Below, piece by piece: positions 23,407 through 32,913 of a stretch of DNA of 64,000 nt. The DNA is taken from NCBI RefSeq assembly GCF_000384295.1, contig NZ_KB913037.1, forward strand, positions 1,779,975 to 1,843,974, read 5' to 3'. The position numbers and the translations under genes were made by a program. Under the pieces are notes generated by a model. The model was not told the DNA's origin. It ran no database searches and was given only the letters and a program-made list of their open reading frames with translations. Numbering within the stretch: the stretch's first letter is position 1; each line of letters opens with the position of its first letter. The stretch comes from Amycolatopsis balhimycina FH 1894 (GTDB lineage Bacteria > Actinomycetota > Actinomycetes > Mycobacteriales > Pseudonocardiaceae).

Positions 23407-24560
23407 GACGCGTGCTTCTCCTCGGTGTGGGCGCGGAACAGGTTGAGCTTGGTGAACAGGGGCGCGTCACTGAACTGGAACAGGTCCAGCGCCCCGGAGT
23501 CGGAGTCGGAGGGCGACGCCTCCGACCGGATCGACAGCGGCACCCAGGACGGGACGACGAAGAGGTCGCCTCGCGTGACCGACCAGGAGAAGTCGCCCAC
23601 GGTCACCCGGCCCGCGCCGTCGAACACCTGGTACACCGACGACCCCGTCTCGCGGCGCGGCGCGGTCTCCGCCCCGCTGCGGATGCGGTGGAACTGCGCC
23701 CGGATGGTCGGCAGCACGTCGCTCGCGGTGGTGGGGTTGGTGTAGCGCACCAGCGCATGCCCGGGCTCGACGGTGGCGGGGTGGCCCTCGCGTTCCAGCT
23801 GAAGCTGGTCGGTCAGGGCGGCATCGGTGTCCTCCCAGCGGTAGCGGAGCAGCGGACTGCCCTCACGGAGGCCGACCTGCGACACCGGCACCAGTCCCGG
23901 GTGGCCCCACAGCCGCTCGGCGCGCGAGCGGTCGGGCGTCGCGTGCTCCTCCTCCGACAGCTCCTCCCGGCCGAAGTCGAAGAACTGCGCCTCGACGTCG
24001 TACTGGAAGGGAATGTCCAGGCCGTCGATCCAGGCCATCGGCTCCGCGGCCGCGTTGTGGTGGGCGTGCCAGTGCAGGCCCGCTTGCGGCAGGAAGTCAC
24101 CGCGGCGCATGGGCACCGGGTCGCGCTCCACGACGGTCCACACGCCCTCGCCCTCGACGACGAACCGGAAGGCGTTCTGCGTGTGCCGGTGCTCGGGCGC
24201 GTCCTCGCCGGGCATCAGGTACTGGATCGCGGCCCACAGCGTCGGCGTGGCGTACGGCCGGCCCGCCAGGCTCGGGTTCGCCAGTGCGATGGCGCGCCGC
24301 TCGCCGCCGCGGCCGACGGGGACCAGGTCGCCGGACCGGCCCGCCAGGTCGAGCAGCGTCTGCCACTCCCAGCGGTGGGGCTGCGCCTTCGACTGGGGGT
24401 GGCCGGGCATCAGGTCGCCGATGCGCGTCCACAGCGGCACCAGCAGCGCCTTCTCGAAGCCCCGGTAGAGGTCCTCCAGCTCGGGGGTGACCGGCGGCTG
24501 GCCAGGCCGGTCCTCGGCGGTCAGGGTGACGGGAGAGACGACGTCGTCCGGTTCGGTCAT
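23403..24560 (-). CDS. Gentisate 1,2-dioxygenase (bicupin)
   Basis: 385 residues, close to the usual length. The N-terminal cupin carries the iron ligands in EHRHTQNAFRFVVEGEG and a later His in LHWHAHHN; the second cupin is degenerate. WTRIGDLMPGHP and RPYATPTLWAAIQYLMPGEDAPEHRH are typical for gentisate dioxygenases. It opens gentisate between C1 and C2 to give maleylpyruvate. It is first in the catabolic operon, and a 27-bp operator lies 31 bp upstream, probably for the IclR protein. Confidence 0.92.
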   Translation of the reverse strand: MTEPDDVVSPVTLTAEDRPGQPPVTPELEDLYRGFEKALLVPLWTRIGDLMPGHPQSKAQPHRWEWQTLLDLAGRSGDLVPVGRGGERRAIALANPSLAGRPYATPTLWAAIQYLMPGEDAPEHRHTQNAFRFVVEGEGVWTVVERDPVPMRRGDFLPQAGLHWHAHHNAAAEPMAWIDGLDIPFQYDVEAQFFDFGREELSEEEHATPDRSRAERLWGHPGLVPVSQVGLREGSPLLRYRWEDTDAALTDQLQLEREGHPATVEPGHALVRYTNPTTASDVLPTIRAQFHRIRSGAETAPRRETGSSVYQVFDGAGRVTVGDFSWSVTRGDLFVVPSWVPLSIRSEASPSDSDSGALDLFQFSDAPLFTKLNLFRAHTEEKHAS

Positions 24561-24590
24561 GACCCGACCGTGCGCCGCCTGCCGCTGTCT

Positions 24591-24617
24591 GGAACAGGAG
24601 ATTCTGACTGGCAGAAC
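24591..24617. promoter_or_regulatory. IclR operator copy 1, before gentisate dioxygenase
   Basis: A 27-mer beginning GGAACAG and ending GGCAGAAC with AGATTCTG in the middle. It matches 23 of 27 positions of the copy at 25423-25449 on the other strand. It sits 31 bp upstream of the dioxygenase start. Confidence 0.75.
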
Positions 24618-24635
24618 GTGTGCCCGGGTTCCTGC

Positions 24636-25385
24636 TCACAGCCGAGCGGAGATGGCCTCCGTCGCGATGGTGAGAGACCTGACGATCTCCGTCATCCGGT
24701 GCGGTGTGTAGCGCACACTCGGCATGGCCACCGACACGGCGGCAACCGTGTCGCCCTCGGGGCCGGTCACCCCGCGCCCGACGGCGACGACCCCGCGTTC
24801 GGATCGCTCCAGGTTGAGGGCCACGCCGCTGTGCCGTACCGAACGCAGTTCGCCGCGTAGCTGCGGCAGGTCGGGCCGCTCCTCGGCCGGGTCGGCGGGG
24901 AGAGGCTCGTAGAGCGCCGCCAGTTCCTCATCCGTGAGTGCGGCCAGCATGACCAGACCGCCGGTCACCTGGTGTGCGGGGAAGACCATGCCCTCGCGGC
25001 TGCCGACCCGCAGCGTCTGGGAACACTCGACCGAGGCGATGAAGCGCACGGTCCGGCCGGTCCGGATCTGCAGAGTCGCGGTCTCGTCCAGAGCGTCGAC
25101 CAGGGTCTGCAACGGGCCGAGGGCGGCGGCCCGGACGACCGCGACGTTCGACTGCGTCTTGGCGGCGATCTCCAGGACGGGGCCGGCGCGGTAGCTGCGG
25201 TCCTCGTTCTGGACCGCGAAGTCCCGGTAGACGAGGGTGGAGAGCAGCCGATGGGCGCTGGAGCGGGCCACCCCGAGCCGCCGAGCCGCCTCGGACACCG
25301 TGAGCGGGCCCTCGACCTGGAGGGTCACCGCCAGCTGCAACGCATGGTCCACGCTCGTCACGCCGTAGGCCGGCGGCTGCTTCAT
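24636..25385 (-). CDS. IclR-family regulator of gentisate genes
   Basis: About 249 residues from ATG 25385 (MKQPPAYGVTSVDHALQ). The ribosome binding site is weak. The winged helix reads LQVEGPLTVSEAARRLGVARSSAHRLLSTLVYRDFAVQ, followed by the IclR effector domain with RTVRFIASVE, GMVFPAHQVTGG and VAAVSVAMPS. It lies between the gentisate operon and a divergent ABC importer. Two near-identical 27-bp sites flank it, so it probably senses 3-hydroxybenzoate or gentisate and controls both units and itself. Confidence 0.92.
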   Translation of the reverse strand: MKQPPAYGVTSVDHALQLAVTLQVEGPLTVSEAARRLGVARSSAHRLLSTLVYRDFAVQNEDRSYRAGPVLEIAAKTQSNVAVVRAAALGPLQTLVDALDETATLQIRTGRTVRFIASVECSQTLRVGSREGMVFPAHQVTGGLVMLAALTDEELAALYEPLPADPAEERPDLPQLRGELRSVRHSGVALNLERSERGVVAVGRGVTGPEGDTVAAVSVAMPSVRYTPHRMTEIVRSLTIATEAISARL

Positions 25386-25422
25386 GGTTTTGGCCACGGG
25401 CGACTGTGCGCACGCGCCCACT

Positions 25423-25449
25423 GTTCTGTCAAGCAGAATCTGCTGTTCC
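25423..25449. promoter_or_regulatory. IclR operator copy 2, iclR-importer intergenic
   Basis: The minus-strand reading begins GGAACAG and ends GACAGAAC; its core AGCAGA-T-TCTGCT is a perfect palindrome. It lies 38 bp upstream of the IclR start and 67 bp before the binding-protein start, in the divergent control region. Confidence 0.75.
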
Positions 25450-25515
25450 CGAGAAGCCTCCGCGGCGCACCGTGTGCGCACTGCACACCAACTCGTTCTT
25501 TGTCAGGAGACGCCC

Positions 25516-26478
25516 ATGCAACGGTGCATTGTGGGGCTTGCGGTAGCCGTGGTGACCGTCGTCGGTGCGGCCGGATGCGCCGCGGGCGGCGGTTCGCCAC
25601 AGGAGTCCGGGGGCAAGACACAGGTCAAAGTCGGCGTCATCCCGATCGTCGATGTGGCGCCGCTCTACCTGGGGCAGGAGAAGGGGTTCTTCCGCGACCG
25701 CGGCATCGATCTCAAGATGGAAAGCGCCCAGGGCGGCGCCGCGATCATCCCGGGTGTGGTGAGCGGCCAGTTCCAGATCGGGTTCAGCAACGTCACCTCG
25801 CTGATGATCGCGCAGAGCAAGGGGCTGCCGATCAAGTCGGTGGCCAACGGCGTGGCCACCACCGGCGACGAGAAGGCCGACAGCAGCGGGGTGGTCGTCA
25901 AGAAGGACAGTGCGATCAAGTCCGCCAAGGACCTCGTCGGCAAGACGGTGGCGGTGAACACCCTGCAGAACATCGGCGACACCACGGTCCGCGAGGTGGT
26001 CCGCAAGGACGGCGGGGACCCTGCCCAGGTCAAGTTCGTGGAAATGGCGTTCGATCAGATGCCGGCGGCCGTGGCCGGCGGGCAGGTCGACGCCGCGTGG
26101 GAAGTGGAACCCGCACTGACGATCACGAAGAAGCAGGGCGCCCGCGTCGTCGCCGCACCGTTCACCGGGACGGACCCGAACCTCACCGTTGCCACGTACT
26201 TCGCCGCCACGAAGCTCGTCAAGGAGAACCCCGACCTGGTCAAGAGGTTCACCGAGGCGATGACCGCATCGCTCGGCTACGCCTCCGGGCACCCGGACGA
26301 GGCACGGCAGATCCTCACCAAGTACACCAAGATCAGCGGTGACGTGCTCACGGACCTGACGCTGCCCAAGTGGCCGGCGAAGATCGACCGAGCCTCCCTG
26401 GAGAAGCTGGCCGCTCTCGGGGAGAAGGACGGTATTTTCGGCGGCAAGAAGCCCGACCTGAACGCCCTGTTCTCATGA
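25516..26478 (+). CDS. ABC importer substrate-binding lipoprotein (NitT/TauT type)
   Basis: 320 residues from ATG 25516, with AGGAG upstream. A lipobox (VVGAAGC) around residue 20 predicts a lipoprotein anchored outside the membrane. The mature part (KVGVIPIVDVAPLYLGQEKGFFRDRGIDLKM) is the SsuA/THI5 periplasmic-binding fold. It overlaps the permease start by four bases. The neighbouring gentisate operon and shared IclR site suggest an aromatic acid ligand such as 3-hydroxybenzoate; family members also bind sulfonates or nitrate, so this is inference. Confidence 0.88.
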   Translation: MQRCIVGLAVAVVTVVGAAGCAAGGGSPQESGGKTQVKVGVIPIVDVAPLYLGQEKGFFRDRGIDLKMESAQGGAAIIPGVVSGQFQIGFSNVTSLMIAQSKGLPIKSVANGVATTGDEKADSSGVVVKKDSAIKSAKDLVGKTVAVNTLQNIGDTTVREVVRKDGGDPAQVKFVEMAFDQMPAAVAGGQVDAAWEVEPALTITKKQGARVVAAPFTGTDPNLTVATYFAATKLVKENPDLVKRFTEAMTASLGYASGHPDEARQILTKYTKISGDVLTDLTLPKWPAKIDRASLEKLAALGEKDGIFGGKKPDLNALFS

Positions 26479-27281
26479 CGCACCCGGAGGCGACCGGCAC
26501 GAGGAACCGTGGCCCGGGCACCGTCACCGCGCTGCGCGGGCTGGCCGGCCTGGCCGGTCTGCTGGCGGTCCTGGAGGTGCTGCCCCACACCGGCGTGGTC
26601 TCGGCCGACTACTTTCCGCCCGCGTCGGAGATCGTGCGCACGCTGGGGCAGCTGCTCGCCGAGAACGCGTTCTGGACGGCGCTCGGGGACACGCTGACCG
26701 GGTGGGGACTGGGCCTGGCCATCGCGGTCGTGGGCGGGGTCGTGGCGGGTGTGGTGATCGGCTCGATCCCCGTGCTGCGGGCGGTGACCGCCTCCACCAT
26801 CGAGTTCCTGCGCCCGATCCCGTCGGTGGCCCTGATCCCGGTGGCGGTGCTGCTCTACGGCACCGACGTGGAGTCGACGCTGCTGCTGGTGGTGTATGCC
26901 TCCCTCTGGCCGGTGCTCGTCCAGGTGCTGGCCGGCACACACGACGTCGACCCGGTCGCGGACGACACCGCCCGCAGCTACCTGCTCGGCCGCTGGGGGC
27001 GGGTGCGGTACGTCCTGTGGCCGACCGCGCTGCCGTACGTGATGACGGGCGTCCGGCTGGCGGCCGCCGTGGCGCTCGTCCTGGCGATCACCGCGGAACT
27101 CGTCATCGGCTCGCCCGGCCTGGGCCACGAGATCGCCGTCGCCCAGAACTCCGGTGCCGTATCACGGGTGTACGCCCTGGTGCTGGTCACCGGGCTGCTC
27201 GGAGTCGTGATCAACCTGGTCGTGCGGGCCGTCGAGCGGCGGGCGCTGCACTGGCACCAGTCCCAGCGCAGGGAGGGATGA
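26475..27281 (+). CDS. ABC importer permease 1
   Basis: About 268 residues from ATG 26475, overlapping the binding-protein stop in ATGA. It is a BPD_transp_1 permease with about six membrane spans. The EAA-type cytoplasmic loop is ADDTARSYLLGRWGRVRYVLWPTALPYVMTG. It pairs with the following permease as a heterodimer for the same NitT/TauT-type importer. Confidence 0.88.
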   Translation: MTHPEATGTRNRGPGTVTALRGLAGLAGLLAVLEVLPHTGVVSADYFPPASEIVRTLGQLLAENAFWTALGDTLTGWGLGLAIAVVGGVVAGVVIGSIPVLRAVTASTIEFLRPIPSVALIPVAVLLYGTDVESTLLLVVYASLWPVLVQVLAGTHDVDPVADDTARSYLLGRWGRVRYVLWPTALPYVMTGVRLAAAVALVLAITAELVIGSPGLGHEIAVAQNSGAVSRVYALVLVTGLLGVVINLVVRAVERRALHWHQSQRREG

Positions 27282-27285
27282 CTCG

Positions 27286-28068
27286 ATGACCGTCCTGTCA
27301 GCGGGCCGGCGGATCCTGCTTCTGCTGGGTCTGCCCGCCGTTCTCTTCGCCGTGTGGTGGTTCGCCACCGCCGGCAGCGATGACTTCTACTTCCCGCCGC
27401 TGTCCGCCATTCTCCAGAAGTTCGCCGAGGTCTGGACGGGCGACCGGCTGACGTCCGACATCCTGCCCAGCCTCCTGCGGCTGACGGCGGGCTACGTCCT
27501 TGCCATCGTCATCGGCGTCGGACTCGGCCTCCTGGTCGGGATGAGCCGCGTCGTACGGGACGTCCTGGAGCCCATGCTGGAGCTCTTCCGGGCCATCCCG
27601 CCACCCGTGCTCGTCCCCGTGATCATGCTGTTCGCGGGCATCGGCGACACCATGAAGATCCTGGTCATCGTCAGCGGCTGCGTCTGGCCGATCCTGCTCA
27701 ACACGGTGGAGGGCGTCCGCGCCGTCGACGAGGTACTCGACGACACCTGCCGCTCGTACGGCATCACCGGCCCGTCCCGCCTGGGCCACCTCGTGCTGCG
27801 CTCGGCCAGCCCGCAGATCATCACGGGCATGCGGCAGTCGCTGTCGATCGGGATCATCCTGATGGTCATCAGCGAGATGTTCGCCGCCAGCAACGGACTG
27901 GGCTTCACCATCGTGCAGTTCCAGCGCACGTTCGCCATCCCCGAGATGTGGAGCGGCGTCCTGCTGCTCGGTCTGCTCGGTTTCGTCCTGTCGCTGGTCT
28001 TCCGGTTCGCCGAGAACCGGGCCCTGGCTTGGTACCACGGCCTGCGCCGTGCCCAGCGCAATGTCTGA
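27286..28068 (+). CDS. ABC importer permease 2
   Basis: 260 residues, starting four bases after permease 1. Six hydrophobic segments are seen, with the EAA loop LDDTCRSYGITGPSRLGHLVLRSASPQIITGMR. It resembles SsuC/TauC. Its C-terminal end overlaps the start region of the ATPase gene, showing tight operon organisation. Confidence 0.88.
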   Translation: MTVLSAGRRILLLLGLPAVLFAVWWFATAGSDDFYFPPLSAILQKFAEVWTGDRLTSDILPSLLRLTAGYVLAIVIGVGLGLLVGMSRVVRDVLEPMLELFRAIPPPVLVPVIMLFAGIGDTMKILVIVSGCVWPILLNTVEGVRAVDEVLDDTCRSYGITGPSRLGHLVLRSASPQIITGMRQSLSIGIILMVISEMFAASNGLGFTIVQFQRTFAIPEMWSGVLLLGLLGFVLSLVFRFAENRALAWYHGLRRAQRNV

Positions 28069-28081
28069 GAAGGAGACGTCG

Positions 28082-28912
28082 ATGCTCGACGTACGCTACC
28101 TGAACAAGATCTACACCGGACGCAACCGCACCGTCGAGGCGCTGCGCAGTCTCAGCTTCCACATCGGCGCCGGTGAACTGGTGTGCCTGGTCGGCCCGTC
28201 CGGCTGCGGCAAGACCACCCTGCTCAAGTGCATGGCCGGACTGCTGACCCCCACCGGCGGCGAGGTGCTGCTGGACGGCTGCCCGGTCAGCGGGCCGCCG
28301 CCCGGCATGGCAGTGGTCTTCCAGGAGTACGGCCGCTCCCTGTTCGCCTGGATGAACGTGCGCGACAACGTCGCCCTCCCGCTGCGCCGCAAGAAGCTCG
28401 GCAAGGCACGCGAGAAGGAACTCGTCGACCACGCTCTGGAGGTGGTCGGCCTGGCGGAGGCCCATCGCGCCTACCCCTGGCAGCTTTCCGGCGGTATGCA
28501 GCAGCGCGTCGCCATCGCCCGCGCCGTCGCCTACGAGCCGAAAGTGCTGCTCATGGACGAGCCCTTCGCGGCGGTCGACGCGCAGACCCGCGCCGATCTG
28601 GAGGACCTCATCCGGCGGTTGTGGCACGAGCTGGGCGTCACCGTCCTGTTCGTCACCCACGACATCGACGAGGCGGTCTACCTCGGCCAGCGCACGATCA
28701 TCCTGTCGAAGTCGCCGACCGTGGTGCAGGAGGACCTGACCATCGACCTGCCCGACGAGCGCGACCAGTTGCACACCCGCTCCAGCGCCCGCTTCGCCGA
28801 ACTGCGCGCGCACGTCTACGAACAGATCCAGCGCGCCAAGCACCACAGCGGCGACACCCCCACGAATCCCCAACAGAGTCACAGCGTGCACAAGTTCGAA
28901 CGCAGCCTATGA
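28082..28912 (+). CDS. ABC importer ATPase
   Basis: About 276 residues from ATG 28082, chosen because AAGGAGA lies five bases upstream; an in-frame ATG at 28061 overlaps the permease stop and is possible. Walker A is GPSGCGKTTLLKC, the signature is QLSGGMQQR, Walker B is VLLMDEPFAAVD and the H-loop is VTHDIDEAV. It is the SsuB/TauB type and energises the importer encoded by the three preceding genes. The last 40 residues are hydrophilic and unlike the family core. Confidence 0.92.
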   Translation: MLDVRYLNKIYTGRNRTVEALRSLSFHIGAGELVCLVGPSGCGKTTLLKCMAGLLTPTGGEVLLDGCPVSGPPPGMAVVFQEYGRSLFAWMNVRDNVALPLRRKKLGKAREKELVDHALEVVGLAEAHRAYPWQLSGGMQQRVAIARAVAYEPKVLLMDEPFAAVDAQTRADLEDLIRRLWHELGVTVLFVTHDIDEAVYLGQRTIILSKSPTVVQEDLTIDLPDERDQLHTRSSARFAELRAHVYEQIQRAKHHSGDTPTNPQQSHSVHKFERSL

Positions 28913-29004
28913 ATCTTCTTCGCCCGCGTATCCGAGGCGACAGTCCCGGCATCGGTCCGCTGCCCGGCTCCCTTGACGCCGCCCGCCGATCAGGGTCGTG
29001 ATCC

Positions 29005-32000
29005 TCAACCTGGCACGTGAGCGGGACCCGGCTGCGCGCACCAGGTGCCTGCCGCGTCGAGGCACGCGGTGAAGGCCGTGGGGTGCCACACCTTGGCCGG
29101 CCGGTTGGCCGGTGCGGGATCGAGGTTCACCGTGGTGGCCGGCGCGACGAAGCCGACCGGCACGGGCAGCCCGTGCGTGCGCCGGGTCTGGTTCCAGCGG
29201 ATGATCAGACGTCGGCTGGCCTCGATGTCACCGAGGTCGGCCGCGATGAGGGCCGCGCACAGCGGGGCGGCGAAGGTGTGCTTGAAGTCCGACCGGCCGC
29301 GGGCACTCAGCAGGATGCCGTGCAGGGTGTGGCGGGCGGTCGTGGGGTCGCCGCATTGTCGTTGCGCCTCGGCCAGCAGGATCTGCAGCGGTACGAACCG
29401 CGAGGTCAGCAGCGGTTGCGCAGTGTTCAGCGTGGTCAACGCCTCGTCGAGGAAGCGTCGTGCCCGGTCGGGTTCCTGGCTTACCAGGTAGTGGGAGGCG
29501 ATCACCCGGCGTGGAGCGGCTTGCTCCGCGGCGTGGGTGACGCTGCCGGCCAGGCCGATGAGGTCATCGATCAGCGCCGTCGCATAGGTGAGGTCACCGA
29601 GGCCGAGCAGGGCCTCGACCATCACGGTGAGCTTCGCGGCCATCGAGGAGCTGCTGAGTTCGAGCTCGCACCGGTCGTAGGCCGCACCGATTTCCAACGT
29701 TCGCGGGTAGCGGCCCCAGGTGTTCATCGTGCTGCCGGCGGAATTGAACACCATCCGGGCGTCGTCGCTGTTCGGCCAATCCAGCGCGGCAGCGACCGCG
29801 GGCTCCACGTCGTCCAGCACAGAGGGGTCGAGCGCGAGCATCTTGGCGTTGAGCACGCCCGCCCGCGCCTCGAGATGTTCGCGACGCCGGTGGGTGGCCA
29901 GCTCGTCGACCACCGGGCACAACAGCGTCAGGCTGCCGGGAATGTTGCCGAACATCTTGACGACGAGCCCGCGGTGGAACCGCAGCAGCGCGCGGATCTC
30001 GGGGCGGGCGGCCAGGCCGGGCAGGGCCAGCATCCGCTGCAGCCACGCGCGTCCCTCGGTGAGATAACCCTTGTTCACCAACCAGAAATCGAATGACTTG
30101 GCGACGATCTCGGCCGCGTCGAGCCCATGGCCGGTATCGAGGCCGAACTGCAGGCATTGGCGCAGGTTCGCCGCGTCCGGCTCCATGGCCTCCCACCTCA
30201 GCTCGCGATCGGAGTAGCGGGGCAGCCGGTCGATCTCCCTGGTGAGCGCGAGCCACCGATCGAGGTGGCGGCGCATCGTGGTTTCGAACTCCCCAAGGCC
30301 GGCGAGCCGGGATCCGGCGAACGTCCGAATCACGTTGAGCAGCCGGTACCGTCGGATCCCGGCCACGTCGTACGGCTGCACGAGCGAGCGATCGACAAGC
30401 GCGGCGAGTTTCGCCGCGACCGTGCCGGACCGCAGCGGCGCGAACCCACACACCTCTCCGGCGTCCGCGGCGGTGAACCCGGCTGCGAACACCGACATCC
30501 GGGCGAAGAGGCGCTGCTGATCGGGCGGCAGCAGCCGGAAGGACCAGTCGAGGGTCGCGTCCAGGGTCGTGTGCCGCGAGTCACCACTCGACGATGTGCG
30601 AAACAGCAGCGTCAAGTCGCGGCCGACTCGCTCGACGAGTTCGGGCAACGGGAAGGTGCGAGCCCGGGCCGCAACGAGTTCGAGCGCCAGCGGCAGCCCA
30701 TCGAGCCTGCGGCACAGTTCCGCAACGTGGTCGACGTCCGCGCCGGTGATGGTGATCGATGGCGCGGCGCGGTGGACACGTTCGGCGAAAAGCTCGACCG
30801 ACGGGACGCCCAGCACAACCCCGTCCGGTGCACCGGGTACCGGAACGGGCAGCGGCTCCAGAGCGAACACGGCCTCGCCCGGTACGCCGAGCGGCTGCCG
30901 GGAAGTCGTCAGCACGACCAGATCGGGGCAAGTACTCAACATCCAGGTCACCAAGTCCGCGACGTCGCCGACGAGGTGCTCACAGCTGTCGAGCACCAGC
31001 AGCCGCGGTCCGGCCGCGAGCGCCCGCTCGACAGCCGCGTACGCGCCGTCGAGGTCGTCCCCACCATCGCCGGCGCGGAGCAGTGCGGCCAGGGCGTGCA
31101 CGACCTGTTCGACCGACCTGACCGTGGCAAGGGCCAACGCGAGGCCGGCCAGCTGCCTCCGGCATGCTGATTCGTACGCGACATTCACCGCCAGCGCCGT
31201 CTTGCCACAACCACCGGCCCCGGTCACCGTGACCAGACGTTCGCGGTCGAGAAGTGCGGCCAACCGGGCCGAGTCGCCGCCGCGCCCGACCAGCCGGGTG
31301 AGGTGCGGGCGCAGACCGACCCAGTCCTGCTCGACAGGGGACGGCGGCGACACCCTGCCGTCGGCCACTTCCCCGTCGATCGAGCGCTGCACGACCAGGT
31401 CTCGCGCGTTTCGCAGGGCAGGGTACTCAACGGTCGGTGGTGTTGGCGGGGTTGCGGCAAGGACCCGCGCATAGACATCGGCGGCAACCTCGGCCAGCGA
31501 GCTGCCGGGGCGGGTCGCGGCATGGCGGGCGGCAATCGACAAGGCCGGCGGGTAGCCGCCGCACAACTCGACCAGCTCGTCGACCGCATCGGGCTCGGCA
31601 GCCACCCGGTCGGCGCCCAAGCGTGCGGACAGCAGGGCGCAGGCCTCGGCGCGGGACAGGACGTCCAGCTGCAGGTGGCGGGCGCCGTGCCGGTCGATCA
31701 AGGAGGCGAGCCTGGTGCGGCCGGTGACCAGCACGGTGCACGTCGGACCACCAGGCAGCAGCGGGATCACCTGGTCGGCGGTGGCGGCGTTGTCCAGCAC
31801 CACCAGCACCCCCCGCCCCGCGACCAGGCTCCGGTACAGCGCTGCTCTGGCGTCCAGGTCGGCAGGAATGCGGTCCGGGGCGACACCCAGTGCGGTGAGG
31901 AAGCCGAACAGCGCCGTGCCGGGCGCGACGGGCCGTTCAGTGGGATCGAACCCGTGCAGGTCCACGAACAGCTGCCCGTCCGCGAACCGGTCCAAATGGC

Positions 32001-32913
32001 GGTGCGCCCACGCCAGGGCCAGCCAGGTCTTGCCGATCCCGCCGGCCCCGCCGATCGCCGCGATCAGCACTGTGCCGGACGTTTCGGCCAGTGTCTCGTC
32101 CAGCAGCGTCAGTTCGGCGGTGCGGCCCGTGAACACTGGGGGCGCAGGCAGTTGCCGCGGCACGTCAGGCGCGGCGAGGTGAGCAAGCGCAGGGTCCGTG
32201 TTCAGGATTCGCCGGTGCAGGTCGCGCAGTTCCCGACTCGGATCGGCACCCACCTCGTCGGCCAAGCGTGCGCGGATGCCGTCGAATCGCAGGAGTGCCT
32301 CGGCTTGGCGGCCGTTGCGGTACAAGGCGAGCATCAACTGCCTGGCGACCCGTTCGTCCAGCGGATGCGCATCTGCTCGCTCGGCCAGCTCGGCGCACAA
32401 GGCCGCATGGCTACCCTGCGCGAACGCCAGGTCCACGCGGTCGAGGTCGGCGGCGAACCGCTCCCGTGTCAGGCTTTCACGGACAGCGGCGATCCATGGC
32501 GTGTCCAGCCCGTCGAAAACCTCGCCCTGCCACAGCCTGGCTGCCTCCTCCAGCAACACCAGCGCCCGCGCCCCGCTCCGCCCGCGTGCCCGCTTCACCA
32601 ACAGGCGGAACCGATGCAGGTCCACTGTCTCCGGATCCACCTGCAGGACGTATCCGCCGCCCTGCCGCACGATGGCGGCTTCGCCCGCCAGCACACGCCG
32701 CAGCCGGGACACGTAGTTGCTCGCCACCTGCCGTGCCTTGTGGGGCAACCGCTCCGCCCACACCCGGTCCAGCAGTTGCTCCACCGTGACGACCCGGTTC
32801 GCCTCCACCAGCAGCACCGCCAGCACACACCGCTGCCGCGCGTGACCAACCTCCACCAACCGATCGTCGACCCGCAACTCGACCGGCCCGAGCACCCGCA
32901 GCTCTACCGCCAC
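29005..32913 (-). CDS. Large BTAD (SARP-like) regulator with two NTPase modules
   Basis: About 1302 residues from GTG 32913 (VAVELRVLGPVEL), with GGAGG eight bases upstream. Residues 1-95 are an OmpR-like winged helix and 97-242 the BTAD domain. A first NB-ARC P-loop GGAGGIGKTW is near residue 290. A second P-loop GAGGCGKTA lies near 567 with LLVLDSCEHL as Walker B and TTSRQPLGVPGE beyond it. TPR-like helices fill residues 870-1302. AfsR has one NTPase module, so this is an enlarged form. It is next to and divergent from the small SH3 gene and the NRPS-PKS genes, and is the probable pathway-specific activator. Confidence 0.88.
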   Translation of the reverse strand: MAVELRVLGPVELRVDDRLVEVGHARQRCVLAVLLVEANRVVTVEQLLDRVWAERLPHKARQVASNYVSRLRRVLAGEAAIVRQGGGYVLQVDPETVDLHRFRLLVKRARGRSGARALVLLEEAARLWQGEVFDGLDTPWIAAVRESLTRERFAADLDRVDLAFAQGSHAALCAELAERADAHPLDERVARQLMLALYRNGRQAEALLRFDGIRARLADEVGADPSRELRDLHRRILNTDPALAHLAAPDVPRQLPAPPVFTGRTAELTLLDETLAETSGTVLIAAIGGAGGIGKTWLALAWAHRHLDRFADGQLFVDLHGFDPTERPVAPGTALFGFLTALGVAPDRIPADLDARAALYRSLVAGRGVLVVLDNAATADQVIPLLPGGPTCTVLVTGRTRLASLIDRHGARHLQLDVLSRAEACALLSARLGADRVAAEPDAVDELVELCGGYPPALSIAARHAATRPGSSLAEVAADVYARVLAATPPTPPTVEYPALRNARDLVVQRSIDGEVADGRVSPPSPVEQDWVGLRPHLTRLVGRGGDSARLAALLDRERLVTVTGAGGCGKTALAVNVAYESACRRQLAGLALALATVRSVEQVVHALAALLRAGDGGDDLDGAYAAVERALAAGPRLLVLDSCEHLVGDVADLVTWMLSTCPDLVVLTTSRQPLGVPGEAVFALEPLPVPVPGAPDGVVLGVPSVELFAERVHRAAPSITITGADVDHVAELCRRLDGLPLALELVAARARTFPLPELVERVGRDLTLLFRTSSSGDSRHTTLDATLDWSFRLLPPDQQRLFARMSVFAAGFTAADAGEVCGFAPLRSGTVAAKLAALVDRSLVQPYDVAGIRRYRLLNVIRTFAGSRLAGLGEFETTMRRHLDRWLALTREIDRLPRYSDRELRWEAMEPDAANLRQCLQFGLDTGHGLDAAEIVAKSFDFWLVNKGYLTEGRAWLQRMLALPGLAARPEIRALLRFHRGLVVKMFGNIPGSLTLLCPVVDELATHRRREHLEARAGVLNAKMLALDPSVLDDVEPAVAAALDWPNSDDARMVFNSAGSTMNTWGRYPRTLEIGAAYDRCELELSSSSMAAKLTVMVEALLGLGDLTYATALIDDLIGLAGSVTHAAEQAAPRRVIASHYLVSQEPDRARRFLDEALTTLNTAQPLLTSRFVPLQILLAEAQRQCGDPTTARHTLHGILLSARGRSDFKHTFAAPLCAALIAADLGDIEASRRLIIRWNQTRRTHGLPVPVGFVAPATTVNLDPAPANRPAKVWHPTAFTACLDAAGTWCAQPGPAHVPG

